A stretch of DNA of 64,000 bases from positions 1,488,001-1,552,000 of the forward strand of contig NZ_PEFF01000001.1 of NCBI RefSeq assembly GCF_002754375.1, written 5' to 3'. Positions 44,354 through 52,266 of this stretch are shown one piece after another. A program made the translations under genes and the position numbers. Positions within the stretch are counted from its first letter, which is position 1. Each line of letters opens with the position of its first letter. The notes under the pieces are model-generated. The model saw only the letters and a list, made by a program, of their open reading frames with translations, ran no database searches and was not told where the DNA came from. The DNA comes from Variovorax sp. 54 (lineage in GTDB: Bacteria > Pseudomonadota > Gammaproteobacteria > Burkholderiales > Burkholderiaceae_C).

Positions 44354-45193
44354 ATGAACATCGTCGTCAACGAAGAACTCAAAGCCTATATCGATCCCTT
44401 GACGCCGGAGGAGTACGAAGCCCTCGAACGCAGCATCCTCACCGAAGGCTGCCGCGACGCGCTGGTGCTGTGGGGCGACGTGCTGGTGGACGGCCACAAT
44501 CGCTACGGCATCTGCCAGAAGCACGGCCTGCCCTTCCAGACGGTGCAGAACACGCGCTTCAAGACGCTGCAGGACGTGCACCTGTGGATGATCGACCAGC
44601 ACCTGGGCCGCCGCAGCATCTCGGACTACCTGCGCGGCGTGCTCGCCCTGCGCAAGAAAGACATCGTCGACGAGCGCCGCGCCCGCAGCACCGCCACCAC
44701 CCCGACCACGGCGGACGATCCGCCGTTCGACGTCGACGATGCGCCTGCCTCCACCTCTTCTCCCGCGTCCGAAGAAGCCCTGCCGCCCCCCGTGCCGATG
44801 AACAGCCGCGAGGCCATCGCCCGCGCCGCGCGCCTGAGCAGCAGCCAGGTCACGATGATCGAGAAGATCCAGAAGCAGGCCGCGCCCGAGCTGGTGGCGG
44901 CCGTGAAGTCGGGCGTGATCTCGATCAACACGGCCGCGGCCGTCGCTTCCCTGCCCGCCGAAGAACAGGTGACGGCCGCCAACGCCGGCAAGGACGAGCT
45001 CAAGCAGGCCGCCAAGCGCGTGCGCGAAGCCAAGCGCAAGCCGCGCGAGGCCGCGCCCGAAACCGAAGACGGCGCCGAACCGGCGTCGCTCGACGCTGTC
45101 CAGCAACTGGAACAGCGCGTGGCCGAGCTCACGGCCGAGAACGCGGACCTGCGCCGGCAAGTGGCCGACCTGCAGGCGCAACTGGCGCACTGA
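44354..45193 (+). CDS. Orphan ParB/KorB-like DNA-binding protein
   Basis: A 279-residue protein with a ParB N-terminal-type domain (residues ~1-100; GCRDALVLWGDVLVDGHNRY contains the family's D-G-H-N-R-Y). A helix-turn-helix region follows around residues 150-200 (SREAIARAARLSSSQVTMI). The C-terminal coiled coil/leucine zipper (about 245-278) is presumably for dimerisation. A Ser/Thr/Pro-rich linker separates the first two parts. There is no parA beside it and no obvious parS, so plasmid or chromosome partition is not supported by context; a regulatory or mobile-element-derived role is equally possible. Function unassigned. Confidence 0.75.
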   Translation: MNIVVNEELKAYIDPLTPEEYEALERSILTEGCRDALVLWGDVLVDGHNRYGICQKHGLPFQTVQNTRFKTLQDVHLWMIDQHLGRRSISDYLRGVLALRKKDIVDERRARSTATTPTTADDPPFDVDDAPASTSSPASEEALPPPVPMNSREAIARAARLSSSQVTMIEKIQKQAAPELVAAVKSGVISINTAAAVASLPAEEQVTAANAGKDELKQAAKRVREAKRKPREAAPETEDGAEPASLDAVQQLEQRVAELTAENADLRRQVADLQAQLAH

Positions 45194-45540
45194 CGCCCCG
45201 GCGGGCGCCGTTCTGCGCGCCCGCCTCTTTCACCCTCGCTGAAGCCTCGCGCGCCGCCCTGCGGCACGCGAGGCTTTGTCGCGTCCGCGACCCACTGAAA
45301 ACAGTTGTTCGTAATCTTGTGTTTTTATTTGCAACAAGTGTTATATTTTTGACGCCACATACAAACAAACACTTTAGTTCTCCAAGCCAGCGTTGCGAAC
45401 GGCGTCACCGTCCAACTTCCTACAGTGAGTGCTCAAGTTGCAAAAAGAACGGCGATGCCGCCCCCAATCGGTGTTTTCGATGCGGTTGAACGCAATGCCC
45501 CGCAGCGGTCGGCTGACGGGCTTCGCTTTGCGGAGGCTGC
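45194..45540. other. Intergenic region with a hairpin and an AT-rich promoter-like stretch
   Basis: 347 bp without a convincing gene. A stable dyad lies at 45242-45276. Then about 45297-45385 is far more AT-rich than the rest of the window (Ts around 45320-45355, including GTTATATTTTTG), which looks like a promoter region for the GTPase/roadblock operon starting at 45541. No clean -35/-10 pair could be fixed. Confidence 0.5.
45242..45276 (+). terminator. Strong hairpin after the ParB-like gene (possible terminator)
   Basis: AAGCCTCGCG (45242-45251) pairs perfectly with CGCGAGGCTT (45267-45276), and the loop holds a further GCCGC/GCGGC stem. Only a short T stretch follows, so rho-independent termination is likely but not certain. 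Confidence 0.5.
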
Positions 45541-46269
45541 ATGACGGCCGTTAACACCGTTCCCAAAAGTCAACGCGCCCTGCTGAGCTACAGCGTCGAG
45601 GGGCTGCCGCATCGCGAAGAAGTGCTGCTCAAGTCGCTGATCCGACTGCTCGACCACCGGACGCACCAGAACTGGTCGTGGAAGGCCGAACAGGCCGACC
45701 TGCGGGTCGTTGGCGAGCAGGTCGCCATCGCGGCCGCCTCGCCCCAGCCGGCCGTGCCCACGCTGACCGTCGCCCATGCCGACCCGCAGCGCGGCCCTTT
45801 CCTGGCCCTGCCGCTGCACACCGATGCACTGGAAGTGGCGCTCAACCGCCTCGGCGCGATGGTGGTCCACGCCCGCGGCCTCGGCCTGGCGGTGACCGAG
45901 GTGCCGATCGGCGAGCACGAAGAATTCCGCATGCTGCGCTGGCCGCCCGCAGCCGTGCTCGAAGCGCCGATCCGCCTGCGGCTGGCCACGCTGATGTCCA
46001 ACCGGCCGGCGTCGGTGCTGTCGCTCCAGCAGCGCTCGCCCGCCACGCGCCAGGAGTGCGCCGATTTCCTGGCCGACCTGCGGCGCGCGGGCTTGCTCGA
46101 ACGCCCCGGTGGCGCGCCGGCCAGCCCGGGCGCCCTGGTGGCCGCCTCGGCCCCCGACAGCGTCTTTCCCGACAGCCGCTTCCCGGCACCCACCCGCGAC
46201 ACCGTGCAGCCCGGCCTGCTCGCACGCATCAGGCACCGACTCGGCTTGCAGCCGCCAGGCCCTCAATGA
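45541..46269 (+). CDS. Uncharacterised protein of the GTPase/roadblock operon
   Basis: A 242-residue soluble protein that I do not recognise. It begins SQRALLSYSVEGLPHREEV and has an alanine/proline-rich middle. About residues 155-185 (SVLSLQQRSPATRQECADFL ... LRRAGLLER) could be a small helical or winged-helix segment. The C-terminus is low complexity and basic. No signal peptide or membrane segment is visible. It overlaps the small GTPase gene by four bases (ATGA), so the two products probably act together. It may be the effector or scaffold of the GTPase switch, but that rests only on gene order. Confidence 0.8.
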   Translation: MTAVNTVPKSQRALLSYSVEGLPHREEVLLKSLIRLLDHRTHQNWSWKAEQADLRVVGEQVAIAAASPQPAVPTLTVAHADPQRGPFLALPLHTDALEVALNRLGAMVVHARGLGLAVTEVPIGEHEEFRMLRWPPAAVLEAPIRLRLATLMSNRPASVLSLQQRSPATRQECADFLADLRRAGLLERPGGAPASPGALVAASAPDSVFPDSRFPAPTRDTVQPGLLARIRHRLGLQPPGPQ

Positions 46270-46790
46270 CCGTAGAACACAAGATCCTCTTCACCGGCAC
46301 CATGGGCGCCGGCAAAACCACGGCCATCGCCGGCGTGAGCGAGATCCCGCCCGTGAGCACCGACGTGCGCAACAGCGATACCTCGGTCGCCAAGGCCACC
46401 ACCACGGTCGGGCTGGACTACGGCGAACTCACGCTCGACAACGGCGAAAAACTGCGCCTGTACGGCACGCCCGGGCAGATGCGCTTCGATTTCATGTGGC
46501 GCATCCTGGGACGCGGCGCGCTCGGCGTGGTGATCCTCGTGGACAACAGCCGCCCCGATCCGCTGGCCGACCTCGACATCTACCTCGATGGCTTTGCCGA
46601 GCTGATCGCGCAGACCGCCTGCGTGGTCGCCGTCGGCCGCATGGAAAACCACCCGAGCCCCGGCCTCGATGCCTACGCCCGGCGCATGGAGGCCAAGGGC
46701 GTCGTGTGCCCGGTGCTGCCGGCCAACGTGACCGATCCGCAGCAGGTCGTGCAGCTGCTGGAGCTGCTCCTGCTCCAGCTCGAGGTCTGA
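46266..46790 (+). CDS. Ras-like small GTPase (COG2229/MglA-like group)
   Basis: A 174-residue GTPase. The P-loop is GTMGAGKTT at about residues 10-18; the switch I region contains a conserved T-T-x-G; the G3 motif is YGTPGQMRF (T-P-G-Q, without the Asp of classical Ras) near residue 64. In place of N-K-x-D it has VGRMEN near residue 120. These departures are usual for bacterial MglA-type and conservon GTPases. It lies between an unknown protein and two roadblock/LC7 proteins, which in MglB act as GTPase-activating partners. Expected role: a cytoplasmic molecular switch; the process controlled is unknown. Confidence 0.88.
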   Translation: MTVEHKILFTGTMGAGKTTAIAGVSEIPPVSTDVRNSDTSVAKATTTVGLDYGELTLDNGEKLRLYGTPGQMRFDFMWRILGRGALGVVILVDNSRPDPLADLDIYLDGFAELIAQTACVVAVGRMENHPSPGLDAYARRMEAKGVVCPVLPANVTDPQQVVQLLELLLLQLEV

Positions 46791-46836
46791 CACGACGACG
46801 CGTTCCCCTTCTTCTCTTTCTTCCATTCAAGCAGCA

Positions 46837-47220
46837 ATGAACATCACTCCAAGAATCAGGCTTGCAGCGGAATCGGCCATCGACACCCTGATGCGGGAAA
46901 TCAAGGGCGTGAAGGCCGTGGTGATCTCCACCGAAGACGGCCTCGAGCTGGCCGCGCGCGTCGAGAACACCGCGCAGGTCGCGCGCCTGTCGGCCATTGC
47001 CAGTTCGCTGGCCGCACTGGGCGCCGTGGCCGGCGAAGAAAGCCAGCTGGGCCACTGCGACAACGTCACGATCGAAGCCACCCATGGCCACATCCTGATG
47101 CTGCAGGCGCGGCACCCCGAGATGACGCTGATCGTGAGCGTGGTCACGGGCCGCGAAGCCATCATCGGCCAGGTCCTCTACTTCGCGAAACAGGCGACGC
47201 AGCTGCTGCAGCACGCCTGA
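46837..47220 (+). CDS. Roadblock/LC7 domain protein (first of two)
   Basis: A 127-residue single-domain protein with the roadblock pattern: an N-terminal helix (LAAESAIDTLMREIKGVKAV), the VVISTEDGLELAARV hairpin, the RLSAIASSLAALG helix, and the ILMLQARHPEMTLIVSVV strand pair. Roadblock proteins form dimers that bind and regulate small GTPases, here the product of the gene 46 bp upstream. No other domain is present. Confidence 0.87.
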   Translation: MNITPRIRLAAESAIDTLMREIKGVKAVVISTEDGLELAARVENTAQVARLSAIASSLAALGAVAGEESQLGHCDNVTIEATHGHILMLQARHPEMTLIVSVVTGREAIIGQVLYFAKQATQLLQHA

Positions 47221-47330
47221 CGCCGCACGCCGGAAATCGGCGCAGCACACCCATTCGACACCGGTGGCCGCCCATCCCCTTCGCCCGGGTGGCCGCCGAC
47301 TTTCAGGGGCGAGGACTAGGAAAGATTTCG

Positions 47331-47690
47331 ATGGCAAATATCAAGCAATCCATGGACGACCTGATGACCTGCGACGGCGCCCTGTGCGCGGCGCTGGTCG
47401 ACTCGAGCAGCGGCATGATCCTCGGCCAGATCGGCTCGGGCGTCGACCTCGAAGTGGCCGCTGCGGGCAACACCGAAGTGGTCCGCGCCAAGCTGCGCAC
47501 GATGCGCGACCTGGGCCTGAACGACGTGATCGAAGACATGCTGATCACGCTCGGCAAGCAGTACCACATCATCCGCCCGATGCTGAAGAAGGAAGGCCTG
47601 TTCGTCTACCTGGTGCTGGACAAGGCCAAGTCGAACCTGGCGATGGCGCGCCGCAAGACGCTAGACGTTGAACAGAACATGACGGTGTGA
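47331..47690 (+). CDS. Roadblock/LC7-like protein (second of two)
   Basis: A 119-residue protein, start ATG 47331; in-frame codons upstream lack a ribosome site. It shows the same fold pattern as its neighbour but diverged: CAALVDSSSGMILGQIGSG, an EVVRAKLRTMRDLG helix, a QYHIIRPM strand and FVYLVLDKAKSNLAMAR. Two different roadblock proteins next to one GTPase suggest a hetero- rather than homodimeric regulator. The 110-bp gap to the first roadblock gene is larger than others in the operon and may hold an internal ribosome site only. Confidence 0.8.
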   Translation: MANIKQSMDDLMTCDGALCAALVDSSSGMILGQIGSGVDLEVAAAGNTEVVRAKLRTMRDLGLNDVIEDMLITLGKQYHIIRPMLKKEGLFVYLVLDKAKSNLAMARRKTLDVEQNMTV

Positions 47691-47724
47691 GCGGCGTTGC
47701 CAGGCCCGGCGCCTGGCAACATTT

Positions 47725-50076
47725 CTACTCCCGCAATGTGCGCCGCTCCAGTTTCGGGTCGGCTGCAATCTCTTCCTCGGTGAACGGCGGCGTCACCAGC
47801 TGCTTGCGCGAAAAAAGTTCGAGCTGATCGTCGTGGTGCAGCGACGCCGGATCGCTCGACTGCCCGCCCGCCATCATCACGCGCGCCACGGGCTTGCCCT
47901 GCGCCCACGTGACCACATGCACGTACGAGGTGCCGGCCATGACGTCGCCGTAGCCCTCTTTCGTGAGCGGCGCGCCCTCCAGCGCATTGAGCACGCCCTG
48001 CCCGCCCGGGCCGCCATGCAGCGGCACGCGGCCGCGCGGCGTGGGCCGCGCCAGCATGTCGCCCCATCGCTCGTCGCCACGCAGCCCCAGCGCCGCGAGC
48101 GCATCCGCCGTGTCGCGCACGGCCGCGACGATGCCCGCCGTCACGCCCGGCGCTGACGACACCGGCCGCACGCGGAACGGGTGCGCCGGGTCGTAGGGTT
48201 GCGCATACAGACCCGGCACGTTGTCGAGTCGCGAACCTAATTCGACAAACAGCAAGGTGCCGCGGCTGTCGACGTTGTGGCGCCGGTCCCACGTGGCCAG
48301 GATGCCGCAGGCGCGCTGCACCGTGGCATCGCCTTTTGCGCTGGTGCAGGCAGCCAGCACGGCATCGAGCGTGGTCTCGGCCAGGTAGTTGCGATTGCCG
48401 AACACCATGTCGGTGGCTTCGGCCACGTCGATGCGACCGTCGGCCAGGCTGTCTTCGATCTGCCGTTGCGACATCAGCGTGCGCGCACCGGGCGCAGCCT
48501 TCGGACTGCCGAGCAGCAATGAATAGCCGTCGAGCTGGCGGCCCACCAGCGAGAGGCTGTAGCTGTCGTTGGCGTTCTGCACGATGCCGCGTGTGGCGAG
48601 CGCCGGCAGGCGGCTCGCCGGTGCCAGGCGCGGCCGGCCGTCGGCATCGCGCACGGCGCAGGCGCTGCGGCGGCCATCGAGTGCGCCCGGCACGGTGGCG
48701 TCGTCGGGCGGCGGCACGACGGCGCAGTCGCGCAACGCGGCATCGCCGATGTCGAGCAGCGGCCCCGACTCGATGTACATCGCCTGCCCCTGGCTGTCGC
48801 CCGCGATCAGGTGGGCGGTGATGCCGCGGTTGCGCGCCACCGCCTGCTCGAAGCCGCCGATGTCGCGCGCTTTTGCCACCGCGAGGATCTGGTCGAGCGC
48901 GCGTGCATTCGCCACGTTGGGATCGGTCACGGCATGCCAGCCGGCCGGGCGACCCGCTGCCGCAGGCAACCGGTACAGCGGCCCGAGGTGCGAGTACGGC
49001 AGGTCGTGGCTTTGCATGCGCACGCTGCCATCGGGCTGCTTCACGCGCAGCGCGACGGTCTTCATCGTCAGCTCGCGTGGTGCGCCATCGACCGTGTACG
49101 AAGGCGTCGCACCGGGCTTCACGTCCAGCGCCACCAGCAGCGGATAGGTCACGGTCGAAGGCGCCTCGATGCTCCAGGCCAGGTGCCGCGTGAAGCCCGA
49201 CAGCGGCAGCGGCAAGCCCAGGAAGTCGGCGCCCATCACGTCGATCTCCCCGGGGATGGTGAGGTGCATCTGGTGCATCAGCAGCCAGTGGTCCTGCCAC
49301 AGCGTGTGCGGGTTGGCGACCATGATCGAGGTGTTCGTGCCCGTGGCCTCGGCGCCGTAGGCCCAGGCGTTGCTGGCCATGCGCTGCGTCGGCGGGCGGT
49401 CGCCCTTGGCTTTTGCCACGGGCGGCGCACCCAGCTGGTCCCAGGTCGATGCCGAGGCGTACGCGGCAACGCTCAGCGCTTTCCACAGCGAGCCCACCTG
49501 CATCGTCGCGCGCACCACGTCGCTGGCTGTCATCTGCGGCAGCGCGAGGCCCTTGCACGCGGCGGGGCGCGCCTCGGGCGGCAAGTCGCGCACCCAGCGG
49601 TTGAAGCCGGCGGCGTAGCCTTCGGCGAGCTGGCGCGCGTCGGTGGACAGGCCCTTCCAGGCGGTCTCGACCTCGTCGTCCGACAGCTGCACGCGGTAGA
49701 ACAGGTCGCTGTCCAGGTTGGGAATCTGCAGAAACGCCACGGTCGCCAGGCCGTCGGGGCCGAAGCGTTCCGAGCGCTCGCCGCGCAGCGTGAGCACGCG
49801 GTCGGCGAGCAGGCACAGGTGGTCGCGCGCGACGGCATAGCCATGGCCGTAGCCCAGGCCCGCGTAGTTGCTGGCCTTGATGTGCGGCAGGCCGTATTGC
49901 GTCCAGCGCACCTCGGCGCTGTAGGTGTCGCTCGACGCGGGCGGTGTGGGGGGTGGCGTCACGACCGGCCCACCGAAGAAGCCGCCCCCGCCTCCGTTGT
50001 CGCCACCGCAGCCGGCGACGACACAGGCCAGCGCACAGAAGCCCGCGCGCAGCAACCCGCTGGCACGCGGTGTCAT
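47725..50076 (-). CDS. Penicillin/AHL-acylase family N-terminal-nucleophile amidase (lipoprotein precursor)
   Basis: A 783-residue Ntn-hydrolase precursor. A lipobox-like signal (CVVAGC, Cys near residue 23) is followed by a glycine-rich and Pro-rich linker. The alpha-chain then ends at the autocleavage point: MASNAWAYG supplies the Ser nucleophile (near residue 233). The beta-chain contains the expected conserved Asn (IVQNANDSYS). The family includes PvdQ and QuiP, which remove fatty acyl groups from pyoverdine precursors or acyl-homoserine lactones. It is the last gene of a Bug-racemase-Rid operon and overlaps the Rid gene by four bases. That favours a catabolic role on an N-acylated amino compound, though a role with the nearby lipopeptide siderophore cannot be excluded. 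Confidence 0.88.
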   Translation of the reverse strand: MTPRASGLLRAGFCALACVVAGCGGDNGGGGGFFGGPVVTPPPTPPASSDTYSAEVRWTQYGLPHIKASNYAGLGYGHGYAVARDHLCLLADRVLTLRGERSERFGPDGLATVAFLQIPNLDSDLFYRVQLSDDEVETAWKGLSTDARQLAEGYAAGFNRWVRDLPPEARPAACKGLALPQMTASDVVRATMQVGSLWKALSVAAYASASTWDQLGAPPVAKAKGDRPPTQRMASNAWAYGAEATGTNTSIMVANPHTLWQDHWLLMHQMHLTIPGEIDVMGADFLGLPLPLSGFTRHLAWSIEAPSTVTYPLLVALDVKPGATPSYTVDGAPRELTMKTVALRVKQPDGSVRMQSHDLPYSHLGPLYRLPAAAGRPAGWHAVTDPNVANARALDQILAVAKARDIGGFEQAVARNRGITAHLIAGDSQGQAMYIESGPLLDIGDAALRDCAVVPPPDDATVPGALDGRRSACAVRDADGRPRLAPASRLPALATRGIVQNANDSYSLSLVGRQLDGYSLLLGSPKAAPGARTLMSQRQIEDSLADGRIDVAEATDMVFGNRNYLAETTLDAVLAACTSAKGDATVQRACGILATWDRRHNVDSRGTLLFVELGSRLDNVPGLYAQPYDPAHPFRVRPVSSAPGVTAGIVAAVRDTADALAALGLRGDERWGDMLARPTPRGRVPLHGGPGGQGVLNALEGAPLTKEGYGDVMAGTSYVHVVTWAQGKPVARVMMAGGQSSDPASLHHDDQLELFSRKQLVTPPFTEEEIAADPKLERRTLRE

Positions 50077-50465
50077 GACCTGGCCTCGCCCACCGGCTGG
50101 CTCTTGCGCGCAATTACCTGCATCTCCACCCAGGCCTTCGGCACGGCGATGCCGGCCAGCATGGCGGTGCCGGTCGGTTTGCAGGGCAGCACCTCGGACA
50201 GCGTCTGCACCACCGCGCCCAGGTGCTCGGCGCCGGCCACGATCAGCGTGTAGTTGATGACCTGCTCGAGCCGCCCGCCGCAGGCCGCCAGGTACTTCTC
50301 GATGTTGCGCACCATCAGCCGGGTCTGGTCTTCGGCGCTGACGGCGAGCGTCTGCGTGTCGTAGTCCATGCCGATGGTGCCGGAGACGAAGATCCATTCG
50401 TCGTCGAACATCGCGCGGCTGTAGGGCGCATTGACGAAGGGCAAGGGGAAGTCGGCGGTCTGCAT
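50073..50465 (-). CDS. Rid (YjgF/YER057c) family protein, without the RidA catalytic arginine
   Basis: A 130-residue single-domain protein of the Rid superfamily: FVSGTIGMDYDT, MVRNIEKYLAACGGRLEQVI and the late VEMQVIARK strand. True RidA imine deaminases have P-x-R in the segment before the last strands; here the sequence is KPTGTAML, so the arginine is absent and imine hydrolysis is not expected. Such variants are often in amino-acid catabolic operons. Translationally coupled to the acylase gene. Confidence 0.85.
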   Translation of the reverse strand: MQTADFPLPFVNAPYSRAMFDDEWIFVSGTIGMDYDTQTLAVSAEDQTRLMVRNIEKYLAACGGRLEQVINYTLIVAGAEHLGAVVQTLSEVLPCKPTGTAMLAGIAVPKAWVEMQVIARKSQPVGEARS

Positions 50466-50505
50466 GCGAAGGTCTCTCTTTCGTTCTCTGTGTGTGGAAA
50501 TGGAT

Positions 50506-51207
50506 TCAGGCCCGGGTCATCTCGCGCACGATGGCTCGGGCGTGGATGTCGGTGGAATCGAACAGCGGCGCGGTGCAGGCGATCCACGGCTTCACGGCGC
50601 TCAGCTCGGTGCAGCCGAGCACGATGCCTTGCGCGCCGCGCGCCACGAGCGCGTTGCACAGCGTCGAGATGACGGCCGCGTCGGCTTGGCTGGCCTCGCC
50701 GCGCGCGAGCGGCCCGAAGATGGCCGCGTCGAGCGTGCGGCGTTGCGCGGCATCGGGCAGCACCAGCTCGAAGCCGGCGCCCTCCCCCAGCATCTGGCCG
50801 AAGAACGGTGCGTCGAGCGCGAAGCTCGTGGCCAGCAGGCCGAGGCGGCGCATCGACGGGAAGCGCGACGTGATCTCGTCGCCGGTTTCTCGCGCCACAT
50901 GCACCAGCGGCACGCCCGCCGCCGCCTGCACCGCGTCGGCCGCGAAGTGCCCGGTGTTCGCGAGGATCGCGATGAGCTCCGCACCGGCCGCACGGGCCTG
51001 GCGTGCGGCGGTTTCCATCTGGGCGCGTGCATCGTCGCGGCGCCCTTCGGTCATGGCGGCGACGACGCCGGCGAAGTCCAGGCTCACGATCACGCAGCGG
51101 GCCGAGTGCAGGCCGCCGAGTTCGCGCTGGATGTGCTCGTTCAACAAGCGGTAGTAGCTGAGCGTGGAAGGCCACGCGACGCCTCCGATCAGGCCCGCGG
51201 TTTTCAT
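50506..51207 (-). CDS. Aspartate/glutamate racemase superfamily protein (YgeA/RacX-like)
   Basis: A 233-residue amino-acid racemase-like enzyme. GLIGGVAWPST is the family N-terminus. The first active-site block reads ILANTGH (Thr where glutamate racemases have Cys), the second VLGCTEL (Cys near residue 196). A Thr/Cys pair is the arrangement of the broad-specificity YgeA/RacX group. The start is the ATG 51207; a GTG three codons earlier is possible. It lies 13 bp after a Bug-type binding protein, and the group probably converts or uses an imported D-amino acid derivative. Confidence 0.87.
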   Translation of the reverse strand: MKTAGLIGGVAWPSTLSYYRLLNEHIQRELGGLHSARCVIVSLDFAGVVAAMTEGRRDDARAQMETAARQARAAGAELIAILANTGHFAADAVQAAAGVPLVHVARETGDEITSRFPSMRRLGLLATSFALDAPFFGQMLGEGAGFELVLPDAAQRRTLDAAIFGPLARGEASQADAAVISTLCNALVARGAQGIVLGCTELSAVKPWIACTAPLFDSTDIHARAIVREMTRA

Positions 51208-51220
51208 GACGCGCACCCTT

Positions 51221-52207
51221 TCAGTCGAGTTTGAAGCCGAGCTTGCGGATCACCGGGCTGTAGCGCACCAGGTCGCTGTCGATGCGGCCCTTGAGTGCAG
51301 CTGCGCTGGTCTGCGCGGCCGGCTCGAAGCCGAACACCAGCAGCTTCTCGACCACGTCGGGTTGGTGGATCGCCCAGTCGACGCCGTCGCTCACGCGCTT
51401 GGCGATCTCGGGCGGCAGGCCGGCCGGACCGACCACGCCGAACCACACGGAGAAGTCGACGCCCTTGTAGCCCAACTCGTCGAGCGTGGGCACGTCGGGC
51501 AGGCCCGAGAAGCGCTTGGCCGAGGTGACGGCCAGGATCTTCGCGCGCCCCGCCTTCACGAACTGCACGTAGGGCGCCATGCCGTCGAAGGCGGCGTCGA
51601 TGTCGCCCGCGATGGTGGCCTGCGCCACTTCGGCGCTGCCCTTGTAGGGCACGCGCGTGGTCTCGATGCCGGCGCTGCGGTTGAACTCTTCGAGTGCCAT
51701 CTGCGACAGGATCGCGGCCGCGCCGATGTTGATCTTTCCGGGGTCGGCCTTGGCACGCTTCACCAGCTCATGCACGTCGCCCACGCTGCCCGCCTGCGTG
51801 CGCGCAATGACGGCCGTGGGCGAGGTGATGGCCAGTGCCACCGGTGTGAAGTCTTTCCTCGGGTCGTAGGGCAGCCGGTTGTAGAGCGAGGGGTTGAGCA
51901 CGAAGGTCTGGTCGATGGACCACAGCAGCGTGTAGCCGTCGGGCGCGGCCTTCATGATCTCTTGCGCGCCGATCAGCGTGTTGCCGCCCGGCTTGTTGTC
52001 GACCACCACCTGCTGGCCCAGCTGCACCTGCAGCTTGGCCGCGATGAGCCGCGCGGCCACGTCGGCACCGCCGCCCGCCACGAAGGGCACGACGAGGCGA
52101 ATCGGCCGCGAAGGCCAGGCACTCTGCGCACCGGCAAGCGCCGGCAGACACCCCGCGGCGAGGGCCGCCAGGAGCCCCAGAAACCGGCAGACACGTCGAG
52201 CATTCAT
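51221..52207 (-). CDS. Bug/TctC-family periplasmic solute-binding protein
   Basis: A 328-residue secreted protein. The signal peptide ends ALAGAQ-S near residue 28, followed by the family opening WPSRPIRLVVPF, the GGGADVAARL loop and VDNKPGGNTLIG, which form the ligand clamp of Bug proteins. These receptors are greatly expanded in Burkholderiales and bind carboxylated or amino-acid-like ligands; no TctA/TctB membrane genes are beside it. It is first in the operon with the racemase, Rid and acylase genes, and diverges from an AraC regulator 59 bp away. Confidence 0.92.
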   Translation of the reverse strand: MNARRVCRFLGLLAALAAGCLPALAGAQSAWPSRPIRLVVPFVAGGGADVAARLIAAKLQVQLGQQVVVDNKPGGNTLIGAQEIMKAAPDGYTLLWSIDQTFVLNPSLYNRLPYDPRKDFTPVALAITSPTAVIARTQAGSVGDVHELVKRAKADPGKINIGAAAILSQMALEEFNRSAGIETTRVPYKGSAEVAQATIAGDIDAAFDGMAPYVQFVKAGRAKILAVTSAKRFSGLPDVPTLDELGYKGVDFSVWFGVVGPAGLPPEIAKRVSDGVDWAIHQPDVVEKLLVFGFEPAAQTSAAALKGRIDSDLVRYSPVIRKLGFKLD

Positions 52208-52266
52208 CCATAAACTCCGTTCAAACCAAAGTGTTGCAACGCTAACGCCGCCTGTCAGGGTTTTCT

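Noticed and set aside
44354..45193. Plasmid or chromosome partition locus
   Set aside because: No parA, no repeated parS-like palindromes and no replication genes are near the ParB-like gene.
47725..50076. Acylase as a certain PvdQ-like siderophore maturation enzyme
   Set aside because: The family and nucleophile fit, but it belongs to a separate operon with Bug, racemase and Rid genes and has no OrbS-type promoter. The siderophore role is kept only as a possibility.
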